From assembly GCA_010671905.1 (NCBI GenBank), contig JAAHII010000001.1, positions 1,302,001 to 1,366,000 of the forward strand: a stretch of 64,000 bases of DNA, read 5' to 3'. Positions 52,811 through 61,740 of the stretch are shown one piece after another. The position numbers and the translations under genes are program-made. Position 1 is the first letter of the stretch. Every line of letters starts with the position of its first letter. This DNA is from Leptolyngbya sp. SIOISBB (GTDB taxonomy: Bacteria; Cyanobacteriota; Cyanobacteriia; Phormidesmidales; Phormidesmidaceae). Under the pieces are notes generated by a model that was not told where the DNA came from, made no database searches, and saw only the letters and a list, made by a program, of their open reading frames with translations.

Positions 52811-52869
52811 GGCGATTTGTGGAGGAGAGCGATCGCTTTGCTGTATGGGTATCTCTGATTCGCGATCGG

Positions 52870-53165
52870 CTTAGTCAAAAAGGGTGAACCAGTGCAGCAT
52901 GTTTTGCGCGTTGGCGAAGCCGCCACGGAAAATATCTCTCCAAGACTGCTCCTACAGCCTCATTACCCGAATTGAACTCTTAGTTTTTCCCGCCATCACA
53001 GATGCCGAAATCACAAGCCTTGAAAAGCTTCTGAGTGCAATGAATTATGTGCCCATGAGCCAAGCCATTGCAGATGCCACCATTCAGCACACCGACATGG
53101 CTGAAATGAGGGATGACCGGATTCAAAAAGCCTTGACTTTACAAAAGCTCTTGAAAATTGATTAA
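52870..53165 (+). pseudogene. Partial duplicate of the neighbouring VapC gene
   Basis: Bases 52932-53087 repeat 52478-52633 with many substitutions (shared LQDCSYSLITRIELL, LLSAMNYVPMSQAIADATIQ). Before it, KGEPVQHVL in another frame matches KGSEAVQSVL of the intact gene. The N-terminal Asp motif and C-terminal PIN motifs are lost; the end (RIQKALTLQKLLKID) is unrelated. Confidence 0.8.
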
Positions 53166-53308
53166 TCCCAGAAATAGCAACACCCTATTACCTAACATGG
53201 CTCTCAGAGAGGACTGGAAAGAACTACGACTATGGTGAAAAGCTGAGGGAAAAGACCGTATTTATAGTTGTGACGAAGGGCAGCCATATAGACCAGAGCA
53301 GTTGGCTG

Positions 53309-54547
53309 CTAATCCAGCTCTAAAAGTTGTGAGGACAGCCTTTGAGCGATCTCGGCCGCGGCTCCAGGTGTTCCCATGCGCTGTTGTCCATTTTGGCGAA
53401 TGTGATTGAGACGATCGCTATTGGCCAACACTTTGACTATCTCAGCACCAATATCTTCAGGATTTGGCACCAAAATCACCGATGGACCCAGTAAGCGAGT
53501 TTGCAATTTAGCAAAGGTCGGATTGAATTGGGGACCGGCGCCAGGGGTGGTGAAGGCTGGTTTCCCGAGTCCGACAAACTGTTCCGTAGCGGTGCCCGCC
53601 ATCGCGATCGCGATGTCAGCAGCCTGCAGACACTCTGCATAGGCTGTTTGGGTCAAAATCACCCGACCATTGGCTTGCGAAAAAACCAATTCAGGTTGAG
53701 CCGCTTCTACCTGCCAGCCAGTCGCGCTCAAAGCTGACCGGAGTAAAGCTAGATCGAGGGCCGGAGCGATCGCGCCCAAAAACTGGACCGGACGCGGTGC
53801 CAATTGCTTCACTACGCTATCCATCGCAGTCAGCATAATCTGCCAGTTGGCATAGGCTTCTGGCGATCGCGAGCCTGGCAACAGCACCACTGTCAGAGTA
53901 TCTGGCTCACGTGGTGATAATTCCGCCATGGGCTGGTTGGGGGTCAAGCCATCCATCATCGGGTTACCGGCAAAGACTTGAGGAACACCGAGCTGCTGTA
54001 GCTCTGAACAGGTCAACTCATCTCGGACGATCGCCATTCGACAGCGATCGCGGCTCATTAACCATCGTTCCCACGGCAGATACATCGACCCAGCCCACCC
54101 AGAGTACCAGGGGAGTTCGGGCAGGGGACCTTGTTCATCTCGCAGGTAGTAGGCCGACTTGGCTGTTCCCACCACGACATAGGGCAACCCACTCCACCAG
54201 GCAAACGCCGCCGGAATCACGTCCCCGACGGCCATTACGGCTCCTCCTTCTTTGGCCCAACGTTTCAGAGCCTTGAGCTGAGCCAGGGTCAACTGCACCA
54301 ATCCACCTTTAAGATCCCGGGCGAGTTGGCGGCTATCCATATAAATGAAGCCACCGGAAGGCAAAGTTTTGGTCGCTACGATTAGGGGAATCTGCTGTTT
54401 TTGAAACGATGCGCCTGCTCCCACTAAGGGCAAAGCAGCTAGCTCTATGTCAGGATGGCGCGATCGCAGCTCTGAGAGAATCCGCAGGGCGATCGTATCT
54501 TCCCCATGACCATTACTAATACACAGTAGTCGAGAAAGAGGGTTCAT
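53309..54547 (-). CDS. Lipid-A-disaccharide synthase-related protein
   Basis: 412 residues from ATG 54547. Starts LSRLLCISNGHGEDTIALRI; later GGLVQLTLAQLKALKRWAKE, MAVGDVIPAAFAWWSGLPYV, VVLLPGSRSPEAYANWQIML and IAIAMAGTATEQFVGLGKPA. This is the cyanobacterial LpxB-like family (a GT-B glycosyltransferase fold), distinct from true LpxB; its substrate is not established, possibly an envelope lipid. The start overlaps the stop of the small upstream gene (TGATG), implying translational coupling. Confidence 0.85.
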   Translation of the reverse strand: MNPLSRLLCISNGHGEDTIALRILSELRSRHPDIELAALPLVGAGASFQKQQIPLIVATKTLPSGGFIYMDSRQLARDLKGGLVQLTLAQLKALKRWAKEGGAVMAVGDVIPAAFAWWSGLPYVVVGTAKSAYYLRDEQGPLPELPWYSGWAGSMYLPWERWLMSRDRCRMAIVRDELTCSELQQLGVPQVFAGNPMMDGLTPNQPMAELSPREPDTLTVVLLPGSRSPEAYANWQIMLTAMDSVVKQLAPRPVQFLGAIAPALDLALLRSALSATGWQVEAAQPELVFSQANGRVILTQTAYAECLQAADIAIAMAGTATEQFVGLGKPAFTTPGAGPQFNPTFAKLQTRLLGPSVILVPNPEDIGAEIVKVLANSDRLNHIRQNGQQRMGTPGAAAEIAQRLSSQLLELD

Positions 54548-54846
54548 CAATTTGCGGCAAAATCTGCGGGCTCAACCTGTTCCCAAAGGACTTGGATCTC
54601 AGCTTCAGAGAACCGATCTTCGCTCGCCGCTTCGGCAAAGGCGGCCAGTCGGCTCCAAAGAAACGTGCGAGCAACTCGAATCAGCTCTGCTTCCGGAAAG
54701 GCCGGATGCACCCAAACAGACATTTCGCTCGCTGGGATTCCTTCAGAAACTAAACTGAAGGTAACTCGGTGATAGGGTTCTGAAAACCCTTCTCGAGGCA
54801 TCAAATGTTCAACTTTGGCCACGTTGACAAGGCTGGGATAGCGCAT
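54547..54846 (-). CDS. Conserved hypothetical protein, 99 residues
   Basis: No family recognised. A compact alpha/beta protein: MRYPSLVNVAKVEHLMPREG, EPYHRVTFSLVSEGIPASEM, SVWVHPAFPEAELIRVARTF, LWSRLAAFAEAASE. No signal peptide or membrane segment. Coupled to the LpxB-related gene by TGATG, so probably of linked function. Confidence 0.7.
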   Translation of the reverse strand: MRYPSLVNVAKVEHLMPREGFSEPYHRVTFSLVSEGIPASEMSVWVHPAFPEAELIRVARTFLWSRLAAFAEAASEDRFSEAEIQVLWEQVEPADFAAN

Positions 54847-54914
54847 AATGCCTCTGGCAAGAAGGGCTCAAAACTCCAGGCTTCAATTTTACCGTCGCCA
54901 GCTGACTGGCTCCC

Positions 54915-56561
54915 TTAGAAAGGCACTGGGCAAGAAATTTTCATCTCTTTCCCCGTTGTGGGATGAACGAGCTGCAGCGTGTGAGCGTGGAGGTGTAGAC
55001 GGCAAGTCTGGTCTTTGCTGCCATACAAGGTGTCACCCAGAATAGCGGCGTTGAGTCCTTGGGGATGGGCGGCGTGTACACGGAGTTGGTGGGTGCGTCC
55101 CGTCTGAGGTGTAAAGCGAATGCGGGGGCGATCGCTCATGTCTAGAAGCTGATATTCCGTTAAGCAGGATTTGCCGCGCTCATAATGGACACTGGTTTTA
55201 GGGCGATCGCACGGGTCGCGCCACAGCGGTAAATCGATAGTCCCTTGCCGTTGCTCAACGGGCCGACTGAGCATCGCTTCGTAGTTTTTCTTGACTTGAC
55301 GCTGCGCAAACTGTGCGTTGAGTTGGCTATGGGCAACCGCTGTTTTGGCCAGCACTAAAATACCTGACGTCCCCTTATCTAATCGGTGGACCGCCGCCAA
55401 ATATTTCGCCTCAGAGCGCTGACACCGGAGCCGACTCACCACGCTATCTTGCAAATCTTGGGTGCGTCCAGGCACTGAGAGTAAGCCGCTGGGTTTATCC
55501 ACGATGAGCAGGGCGTCATCTTCGTACAGCACATGGAGCGGCGGGGCGATTGTGGGTAGTCGCGGGTCTTGTCCGGCGAGCCCCGAGAGCAAAAAGCCCA
55601 TGATCGGTTGGCAGCGTTCGGCGCAGGCACCGTAAAACTGGCCAGGTTGCTTATCTCCCTGCGCTGGTCCCCACCAAAATTCGGCCATGGCTAAAGGTTT
55701 GAGGTTGTGGGTTGCCGCATAGTGCAGCAGCTTCGGCGCAGCACAATCCCCTGTGCCCGTGGGTAGCCCCGTCGGTCCCAGATCTTGTATCACCGCCGTT
55801 TGACCGACAAAGTTGGTGAGGGAATAAGCGGCATGCATCTGGGTCTGCAGTTGGCGCGATAAGGCTTTGCGGCGCTGTTTCAGCCGGTGAATTTGAGCAT
55901 CGGCTTGAGCGATCATCGCCGCCAACGGTTTCAACACCCGATCCCGTTCGCGCTTGAGCCGGCGCTTTTCGCCGCCTTCATGCTGGCTTTGGCGCACCAG
56001 GGCGGTTAGGGCTTGGTCTAAGGTACTGCCCGTTAAGGTTTGAGAATATTCGTCGCGTAGGAGATCGCGGGCTTGTTTACTCTGCTGATGCTGGGCAGCG
56101 AGCGATCGTAGTTGTTCCGTAAAGGCTTGAGATTTGGCCGCAATAGTAGCCCGTTCTGGCATCTGCTGGAGCGTCATAATGTCGCGCTGCATTTGCTCTA
56201 ACTGCCGCAAAGTCTGCAGTTCCAACAAGGAAACTTGCGCCCGACCGGGAATCGGTGGCACCCAACCAGCTACCGCCGCTTGCCCATTCAACAATCCTGA
56301 AAAGGCTTTCAGTACGGCTGGTTGTCCAGCAGAATTTTCGACTAGGAGCACTCCCAACATTTTGCCTTCGCGCTGAAATCGCTCATCCTCATTGAGCTGC
56401 TGCATGAGACCGTGAGCGATCGCTACAGCTACTGACGTGCGTGGCAGCCGTAATCGCTGCTGAGTCTGGGGACAGCGCCCCTCGTACCAATAATCAGCGG
56501 CAGTCACACCAGGAGCACCATCACCGGCGATAAAATCCGTAATCGGATAGAGCAGCACCAT
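54915..56561 (-). CDS. RluA-family pseudouridine synthase
   Basis: 548 residues, much longer than simple RluA. Residues 1-330 are a helical, Gln/Arg-rich extension with coiled-coil character (LEQMQRDIMTLQQMPERATI, LKRERDRVLKPLAAMIAQAD) ending with a Cys-rich ACAERCQPIMGFLL patch. The catalytic domain follows: LYEDDALLIVDKPSGLLSVP, AAVHRLDKGTSGILVLAKTA (catalytic Asp), FTPQTGRTHQLRVHAAHPQG and LGDTLYG. It isomerises uridine in rRNA or tRNA; the target is unknown. queF ends 6 bp upstream of it on the same strand, so both RNA-modification genes are probably co-transcribed. Confidence 0.9.
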   Translation of the reverse strand: MVLLYPITDFIAGDGAPGVTAADYWYEGRCPQTQQRLRLPRTSVAVAIAHGLMQQLNEDERFQREGKMLGVLLVENSAGQPAVLKAFSGLLNGQAAVAGWVPPIPGRAQVSLLELQTLRQLEQMQRDIMTLQQMPERATIAAKSQAFTEQLRSLAAQHQQSKQARDLLRDEYSQTLTGSTLDQALTALVRQSQHEGGEKRRLKRERDRVLKPLAAMIAQADAQIHRLKQRRKALSRQLQTQMHAAYSLTNFVGQTAVIQDLGPTGLPTGTGDCAAPKLLHYAATHNLKPLAMAEFWWGPAQGDKQPGQFYGACAERCQPIMGFLLSGLAGQDPRLPTIAPPLHVLYEDDALLIVDKPSGLLSVPGRTQDLQDSVVSRLRCQRSEAKYLAAVHRLDKGTSGILVLAKTAVAHSQLNAQFAQRQVKKNYEAMLSRPVEQRQGTIDLPLWRDPCDRPKTSVHYERGKSCLTEYQLLDMSDRPRIRFTPQTGRTHQLRVHAAHPQGLNAAILGDTLYGSKDQTCRLHLHAHTLQLVHPTTGKEMKISCPVPF

Positions 56562-56567
56562 GAACCC

Positions 56568-57035
56568 CTAGAGCACATTGGGCGTATAAGGAACAAAGAG
56601 AGAACCATCCCCTTTAGCCACCGTAATCACGGTCTTGACACCACCTCGACGAGTAAAATCGCCAATCACCCTAAGTCCCACAGGAGCAAGTTCTTGCCAA
56701 AGACGATCGGAGATCGCATTAGTCACCATTTCATGGCTAATGCGCTGATTGCGAAAGGCATTGATGTACAGCTTAAAAGCTTTGAGTTCGACCACCCAGT
56801 CATTGGGCTGATAATCCACCACGATGGTGCCAAAGTCGGGATAGCCCGAGCGAGGACACAGGGCTGTAAATTCTGGATGTTCTAGGTGAATGGTGTAGGC
56901 ATTATCGGTCTGATTGGGCCACTTTTCCAACGGTTCGGAGACGGTTTGGGCAATCGCGAGATCGCCATACTGTTGATCTGGCAATGATGCGTTTCTGGAA
57001 GACTGATGATTTTCAAGTGGTTGGAAGGTGGTCAT
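56568..57035 (-). CDS. queF: NADPH-dependent 7-cyano-7-deazaguanine reductase
   Basis: 155 residues from ATG 57035, the length of unimodular QueF. Catalytic Cys 60 and Asp 67 sit in FTALCPRSGYPDFGTIVVDY. The QueF motif is VELKAFKLYINAFRNQRISH. It reduces preQ0 to preQ1 in queuosine synthesis for tRNA. An extra upstream frame to 57107 is not typical. The gene is followed after 6 bp by the RluA-family gene. Confidence 0.96.
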   Translation of the reverse strand: MTTFQPLENHQSSRNASLPDQQYGDLAIAQTVSEPLEKWPNQTDNAYTIHLEHPEFTALCPRSGYPDFGTIVVDYQPNDWVVELKAFKLYINAFRNQRISHEMVTNAISDRLWQELAPVGLRVIGDFTRRGGVKTVITVAKGDGSLFVPYTPNVL

Positions 57036-57183
57036 AGGATCAAGTGATGAATGGAGATAGATGGCAAACGTCAATAAGAAACCACTTTTTGACGTTCCGT
57101 GGCCCACCCAGCCATGGCTTGAGTGAGTGCTGGCAGGCTCCTAGTCGAACCCGCGATCGCTAAATTCAAGATTCGGTATTTGT

Positions 57184-57314
57184 TAGGGGCTGTCATCAGG
57201 TCGCGGTCAAATTCTTACCGTGAAAGGGCAACGGTCCCGGGCCTGGGGCATGAATGCGGACGCGGTAGTGCTCATTCCTAAAGGTTTCTGGGCTTAAATT
57301 GATGACGCGCCCTA
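57184..57314 (-). repeat. 130-bp MITE-like repeat, copy 4 (reverse orientation)
   Basis: Plus-strand ends are TTAGGGGCTGTCATC and TTGATGACGCGCCCTAA. It lies upstream of queF, about 150 bp from its start. Confidence 0.88.
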
Positions 57315-57702
57315 ACGCAAGTCGTTAAACGTAATTCTATCCAGTCAAGTAAACATCCTAAATCAGGGTAAACACCTCAACGTCAAGCAAGCATGCAGCG
57401 GCAAAGCAGCAACTGCGGTTGTAGCCAGCGATAAATTTTCAGCCGCTGATCGCCATAACTTGGCAACCCTCAAGTCGGCTGCCACACTCTGCTCACCCTT
57501 CTCTGTGGCAGGTCACAGACGATTGACTCGGTATCCGTTACGACGACTGTAGCGACATTTGCCTTAGGGAAGGCTGCCACAAAAGTCGGCTAACTGGGCA
57601 ACTGCAAAGCCAGCCTTCATCAGAGCGCGACGAGGCCAGCTAACTCGGCTGCACTCAGATCACCCGGCTCAAGATAACGCAGATAGCGGCCTGCGGCTGC
57701 AG
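57315..57702. other. Spacer between MITE-like copy 4 and the M23 peptidase gene
   Basis: No gene, RNA or repeat family recognised. It contains several CGGCT-rich words but no clear hairpin with a T-run. Confidence 0.35.
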
Positions 57703-58578
57703 TTAATTTTGCGGGGCTAAAGTATCTTCCAGGTCAAGGTAGTAGCGCGGATTCACTGGTTGACCGTTACGGTGCACTTCATAGTGCAAATGTGGCCCGG
57801 ATGAGCGCCCGGTCGAGCCCAGTGCGCCAACCAAATCGCCCCGTTTGACGCGATCGCCCGCCTGCAAACTGATTTCAGACAAATGAGCATACAGAGTTTC
57901 GTAGGTATAGCCGTGGTCAATGATCACGTGCTTACCATAACCACCCGAACGTTCAGCCTTGACCACAATGCCATCAGCAGTCGCGTAAATTGGGGTGCCA
58001 GTCGGCCCCCGAAAATCAATTCCGTTATGCATTTCAAAGCGCGAGCCGCCAAACGGGTTACGTCGCAGGCCAAACTCCGAAGTGACTTCCAACTTGCCGC
58101 TGATCGGCTTAGCATTAGGCAAAGCCGCAGCTTGAGCGGCTTCCTCTGCCAGCGTACTTTCTAACGCTGGTCGGACTTGAGCTTCTAGCTTGGTGTCAAT
58201 TTGCGGCATCCGCGACTTAGCTAACTCGAACAAACTTTCAGCATCTGCTGTGCCAGCAACTCCTCCTTGTGGGGAATCAGCTGGCGGAAGAGCGCTAGAG
58301 TTATTTTCCGGCAAGCCAGCGCGCTCTCGCAAATCTTCTACCTCAGAGTCCAGCGTTTCTAGCTCTAATAAGACCTCATTGGCCGTCTCGGTGAGATTTT
58401 CGTTTTCTGCAGCCAGTTTCCCATTGTGCCCAACTAACTGGGCAACCCAAACAACTGGCACGGCGGCCAAAAATAGGCCCATCAGTATCAGTGGCAGCGG
58501 CCGCAGGTCAATAGCAATCGGCGTTTCACCAGTTCGAGTAATGAGAATGGTGTAGGGCCTTGGCAATCGAAATCGCAT
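57703..58578 (-). CDS. M23 (LytM-type) peptidase, membrane anchored
   Basis: 291 residues. One membrane segment (about 27-50, LPLILMGLFLAAVPVVWVAQ) is followed by a coiled coil (about 55-90, ENENLTETANEVLLELETLD). The C-terminal LytM domain has zinc ligands in FEMHNGIDFRGPTGTPIYA (H and D) and SGPHLHYEVHRNG (HxH). It probably cuts peptidoglycan cross-links in the periplasm, or regulates an amidase as EnvC/NlpD do, although all ligands are intact. Start ATG 58578. Confidence 0.93.
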   Translation of the reverse strand: MRFRLPRPYTILITRTGETPIAIDLRPLPLILMGLFLAAVPVVWVAQLVGHNGKLAAENENLTETANEVLLELETLDSEVEDLRERAGLPENNSSALPPADSPQGGVAGTADAESLFELAKSRMPQIDTKLEAQVRPALESTLAEEAAQAAALPNAKPISGKLEVTSEFGLRRNPFGGSRFEMHNGIDFRGPTGTPIYATADGIVVKAERSGGYGKHVIIDHGYTYETLYAHLSEISLQAGDRVKRGDLVGALGSTGRSSGPHLHYEVHRNGQPVNPRYYLDLEDTLAPQN

Positions 58579-58870
58579 ACAGTTTCCAGGGAACAGAAAT
58601 TAAATCTTAAGATTTCCAACAGATTCAATTCATGGATTATACGGGGATCGCTTCCAACAAGCAATTGATGCAGTGATACTCATGGGTCAATACTGCTGCC
58701 GATTGTCGGTTCCCAGCGTCGGGTCGAAATCGCCAGCCAGTGAGGCACAATCATGTTCAGCGGCTAATTATGGCGACAAATTCAGGCGATCTCGCCAGGC
58801 GATCGCCCTAAGCTTCACTCCAGATGTGTGTTCACGTCCTCAGACCTGCCGTCGATTGCTTCAATACAGC

Positions 58871-59001
58871 TAGGGCGCGCCATCAATTTAAGCCCAGAAA
58901 CCTTTAGGAATGAGCATTCCCGCGCTCGCATCTCGTGAACAGTCTGGGGGCTGTTGCCCTTTCATTACCAGGATTTGACCGCGACCGGATAACAGCCCCG
59001 A
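58871..59001 (+). repeat. 130-bp MITE-like repeat, copy 5
   Basis: Begins TAGGGCGCGCCATCAATTTA and ends GGATAACAGCCCCGAG. It ends 61 bp before the GNAT start, inside what should be the promoter region. Confidence 0.88.
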
Positions 59002-59062
59002 GCACTCGCTGCCTTATAACTGAGAAGGCAAGTCTTGATTGATCATACTGAGGGAAATTTGG

Positions 59063-59572
59063 ATGTTGGCGCTTCAATCCATCACCCCTGCTGTCGCCGA
59101 TAGTTTTAGAGAGGTCCGGCTGCGAGCATTGCAAGATGCACCGGCCGCATTTTGCTCTACCTATGCACAAGAGGCCCGCCTCACCCCTGACGATTGGCAA
59201 CGTCGAGCAAACCAGTGGACCAGTGAACAGGCGATCGCTTACCTGGCTCTGGATGGCCAAACTGCTCAAGCGATCGCGGCGAGCATTATCGATCCCGACA
59301 ATTCAGCTAGGGCCTATTTACGATCGATGTGGGTAGCACCGCCCTACCGGACTTGTGGAGTCGGCAAACAACTTGTAGAGGCGATTGCTGAGTGGGCGAC
59401 GGCAAAGCAAGCTTCGTCCTTGTATTTGGACGTCACCTCTAACAACGAGGCGGCGATCGCCTTTTATCACCGTCTGGGGTTTGTCAAAACGGGACATACC
59501 GAGCCGTATCCCAACAATGCCAAGCTGACGGTATACGAGATGGTGCGTCAACTCGCCTGCCGAACAGACTGA
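59063..59572 (+). CDS. GNAT-family N-acetyltransferase
   Basis: 169 residues from ATG 59063 (AGGGA at 59051-59055); an outer frame to 59039 is unlikely. Acetyl-CoA-binding motif A: RSMWVAPPYRTCGVGKQLVE (R-x-x-G-x-G/A pattern with T-C-G-V-G), then ASSLYLDVTSNNEAAIAFYH and RLGFVKTGHTEPYP. The N-terminal part DSFREVRLRALQDAPAAFCS is typical of GNATs that act on small molecules or protein N-termini. Substrate unknown; no operon partners. Confidence 0.9.
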   Translation: MLALQSITPAVADSFREVRLRALQDAPAAFCSTYAQEARLTPDDWQRRANQWTSEQAIAYLALDGQTAQAIAASIIDPDNSARAYLRSMWVAPPYRTCGVGKQLVEAIAEWATAKQASSLYLDVTSNNEAAIAFYHRLGFVKTGHTEPYPNNAKLTVYEMVRQLACRTD

Positions 59573-59628
59573 CCGCAGATAATTTAGCCCCGAGCCATCA
59601 TACCTGGACTCGTCGAGTCGATACGTCT

Positions 59629-61299
59629 CTACTCAATACTGATCCCCCCTACCGTTTCTGCCGACCGCGGGCGAGCCATCGTCGCCTTTTCAATCTTGCG
59701 TTTGGTCTCGTGGTGTTTTTGAAAATACTTCTGCCAGTCTTGCGGCGCATCCATGGTTTCGCCACCATGTTGAGTCAGCCGTTTACGCACCTGACACAGC
59801 ACCGGCGTATTGACACAGGCCCCAGAGATAATGACCTGACCTTTGGTAAGAGATGGCAGTTCTTTGAGCAAGTCTCGTCCGGCGGCTTCGACCCCATATT
59901 TCAAACTCTCCTGATCAACGGGATTCACAATCCGCATCAAAAACTGGCTCATACACTGAGATAGCACGTCCGAGTCCAGCTTGCCGGGCCGTTGAGTAAT
60001 CAAGCCCACCCCCATGCCAAACTTGCGCCCCTCACTGAGAATGGTGCGCAGCACTTGCTTACAGCGGGCCGGTTCATGGGCCGGGGCAAAGCGGTGCGAC
60101 TCTTCCAGCAAAATGAACACTGGATAGGGTAAATAGGTTTCGGCTTCTTCGGAAACCAGTTCCTTAGCCGTATTCATGCGGGCTTGGTAGCTTTGGCGCA
60201 GCACCGCCGCACAAATTACCTGCTGCTCTTCCTGACTAATTTCATTCATTTGCAAGACCGTGACCCGACCGGGCTCAAAGAGATCCTTGGGGGCTAAATG
60301 CTCTGCCTGGTGAAAATAGTCTGAATTCGCGAGCTTTTCGAGCTTCCATTCGATCGCTGGAGCCGAGGAACCAATTTTAGGATTACCGTCTTCGTCTTCG
60401 CTGGTATCCGCTTCATTCACCGCCCGAATCAGGTCTTGGACATCCCATCGATAGTCACCATGGCGATGGCGCTTGAGAATGGTGAACGCCTTACTGAGAA
60501 TGGCCTGCTGGCGATCGCTCATATTCGGCAACAGCGTCATCACATCGTAATAGTCCAACGAGGACATGCGAATGCGAATATCGTCGGGCGTCAGCACCTT
60601 GACTTGGGGCGCGTAGCCGTCTTCCCCCTGAAAGGCGGGATGGCCGCGCATGTCGCCCAACGTGCCGTACTCCCCGTGGGGATCAAACACCAGCACTGCC
60701 GCCCGGTTATTAGGCCGCAGCAATTCCTCAATCAGCACCCCGGCAGTGTAAGACTTACCCGATCCCGTGCCCGCCAAGATGGCCATGTGGGTACTGACTA
60801 ATTCCTTCACATCCAAGGCGACGGGCACTGCTTCACTCGGGCGCAGCAGCAATGAACCCACATGGGCACCACCAATTTCTCCCGGCTGCTTCTTATTGAC
60901 GACCTTGACCAGGGTGTCGTCATCAACCCGATAGACCTTGGCACCGGGATCAGGGGTCAAACGAGGATTGATGAACCCCAGCGCGGGATGAAAGTAGCCA
61001 ATGACCGCCACCGTGACCTCATAAATTTCGGGGTCAGGATAGGCAAACCCAACGAGGGCGGCGATCGCTTCTGGACTAATCCCCGTATCCGCAAAGATGC
61101 GATCGGGCAGGTGATCAATCAAGCGGCGATCGGCAATTTTCCCTAGAATATCGAGAGTTTCATCTCCCTGCTGCACTTGATAGGCGACAAATTCGCCAAT
61201 TTTGACCTCACGGTTATCGGCAGTAATAAAGAGATATTCGTTACCACTTTCTCCCGGGCCTTTAACAGTGCCGACAACTTGAAGCATGGCTGCAGTCAT
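59629..61299 (-). CDS. HerA-like ATPase (HAS-barrel, DUF87)
   Basis: 556 residues. An N-terminal HAS-barrel (about 1-90, VVGTVKGPGESGNEYLFITA) precedes the FtsK/HerA ATPase core: HMAILAGTGSGKSYTAGVLI (Walker A), AVLVFDPHGEYG, YPVFILLEESHRFAPAHEPA (Walker B with Glu) and GMGVGLITQRPGKLDSDVLS. HerA hexamers move DNA with the NurA nuclease in archaea, and related pairs serve in bacterial defence; no nurA, sirtuin or nuclease gene is adjacent here. Start ATG 61299 or ATG 61287. Convergent with the GNAT gene. Confidence 0.88.
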   Translation of the reverse strand: MTAAMLQVVGTVKGPGESGNEYLFITADNREVKIGEFVAYQVQQGDETLDILGKIADRRLIDHLPDRIFADTGISPEAIAALVGFAYPDPEIYEVTVAVIGYFHPALGFINPRLTPDPGAKVYRVDDDTLVKVVNKKQPGEIGGAHVGSLLLRPSEAVPVALDVKELVSTHMAILAGTGSGKSYTAGVLIEELLRPNNRAAVLVFDPHGEYGTLGDMRGHPAFQGEDGYAPQVKVLTPDDIRIRMSSLDYYDVMTLLPNMSDRQQAILSKAFTILKRHRHGDYRWDVQDLIRAVNEADTSEDEDGNPKIGSSAPAIEWKLEKLANSDYFHQAEHLAPKDLFEPGRVTVLQMNEISQEEQQVICAAVLRQSYQARMNTAKELVSEEAETYLPYPVFILLEESHRFAPAHEPARCKQVLRTILSEGRKFGMGVGLITQRPGKLDSDVLSQCMSQFLMRIVNPVDQESLKYGVEAAGRDLLKELPSLTKGQVIISGACVNTPVLCQVRKRLTQHGGETMDAPQDWQKYFQKHHETKRKIEKATMARPRSAETVGGISIE

Positions 61300-61399
61300 A
61301 GCTCGTTACGAATTCTCCTGCCAAGTACTATAGTTCAAATGCTCTAAATGTCGAGTAACTGAGCGCGAGCGTTACTTTGATTCGTGGCCTCGACCTTTC

Positions 61400-61528
61400 T
61401 ATTGCGCGTCATCAATTAAACTCGAAAACCTTGCGGTATAAGCATTACCGCGCCCGCTCTGTAAATCCAGCTAGGGGCTGAACCGCTTTCTGCATCAGGA
61501 TTCAGGTTCTAAATGATGACAGCCCCTA
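61400..61528 (+). repeat. 130-bp MITE-like repeat, copy 6
   Basis: Begins TATTGCGCGTCATCAATTAA (two changes in the tip) and ends AATGATGACAGCCCCTA. It lies between two divergent genes, HerA-like and SRPBCC. Confidence 0.87.
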
Positions 61529-61740
61529 GATCGAGTTTTCACGGAACCCAAGGCTTTTCTTTAAGTAAACCGTAGCGGTTCTACGGTGATGAGATTGCCA
61601 AGGGCGGCAGTACGCTATGGATAGATGACTTCAGTCATTAGTTTTTATATTAGTCATGATTTGAATAAGGAATCCTTGATGGGGTTGATCATGGCTAGTG
61701 ATTTGGGTCTAATATGCAGTAGGTATCGGCAAGCATCACA

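Noticed and set aside
53309-54547. True LpxB (lipid A disaccharide synthase)
   Set aside because: Only distantly similar in its motifs and not near lpx genes; it fits the LpxB-related cyanobacterial family better.
59629-61299. HerA-NurA or HerA-SIR2 defence system
   Set aside because: No nuclease, sirtuin or other effector gene is adjacent; neighbours are a GNAT gene and a MITE copy.
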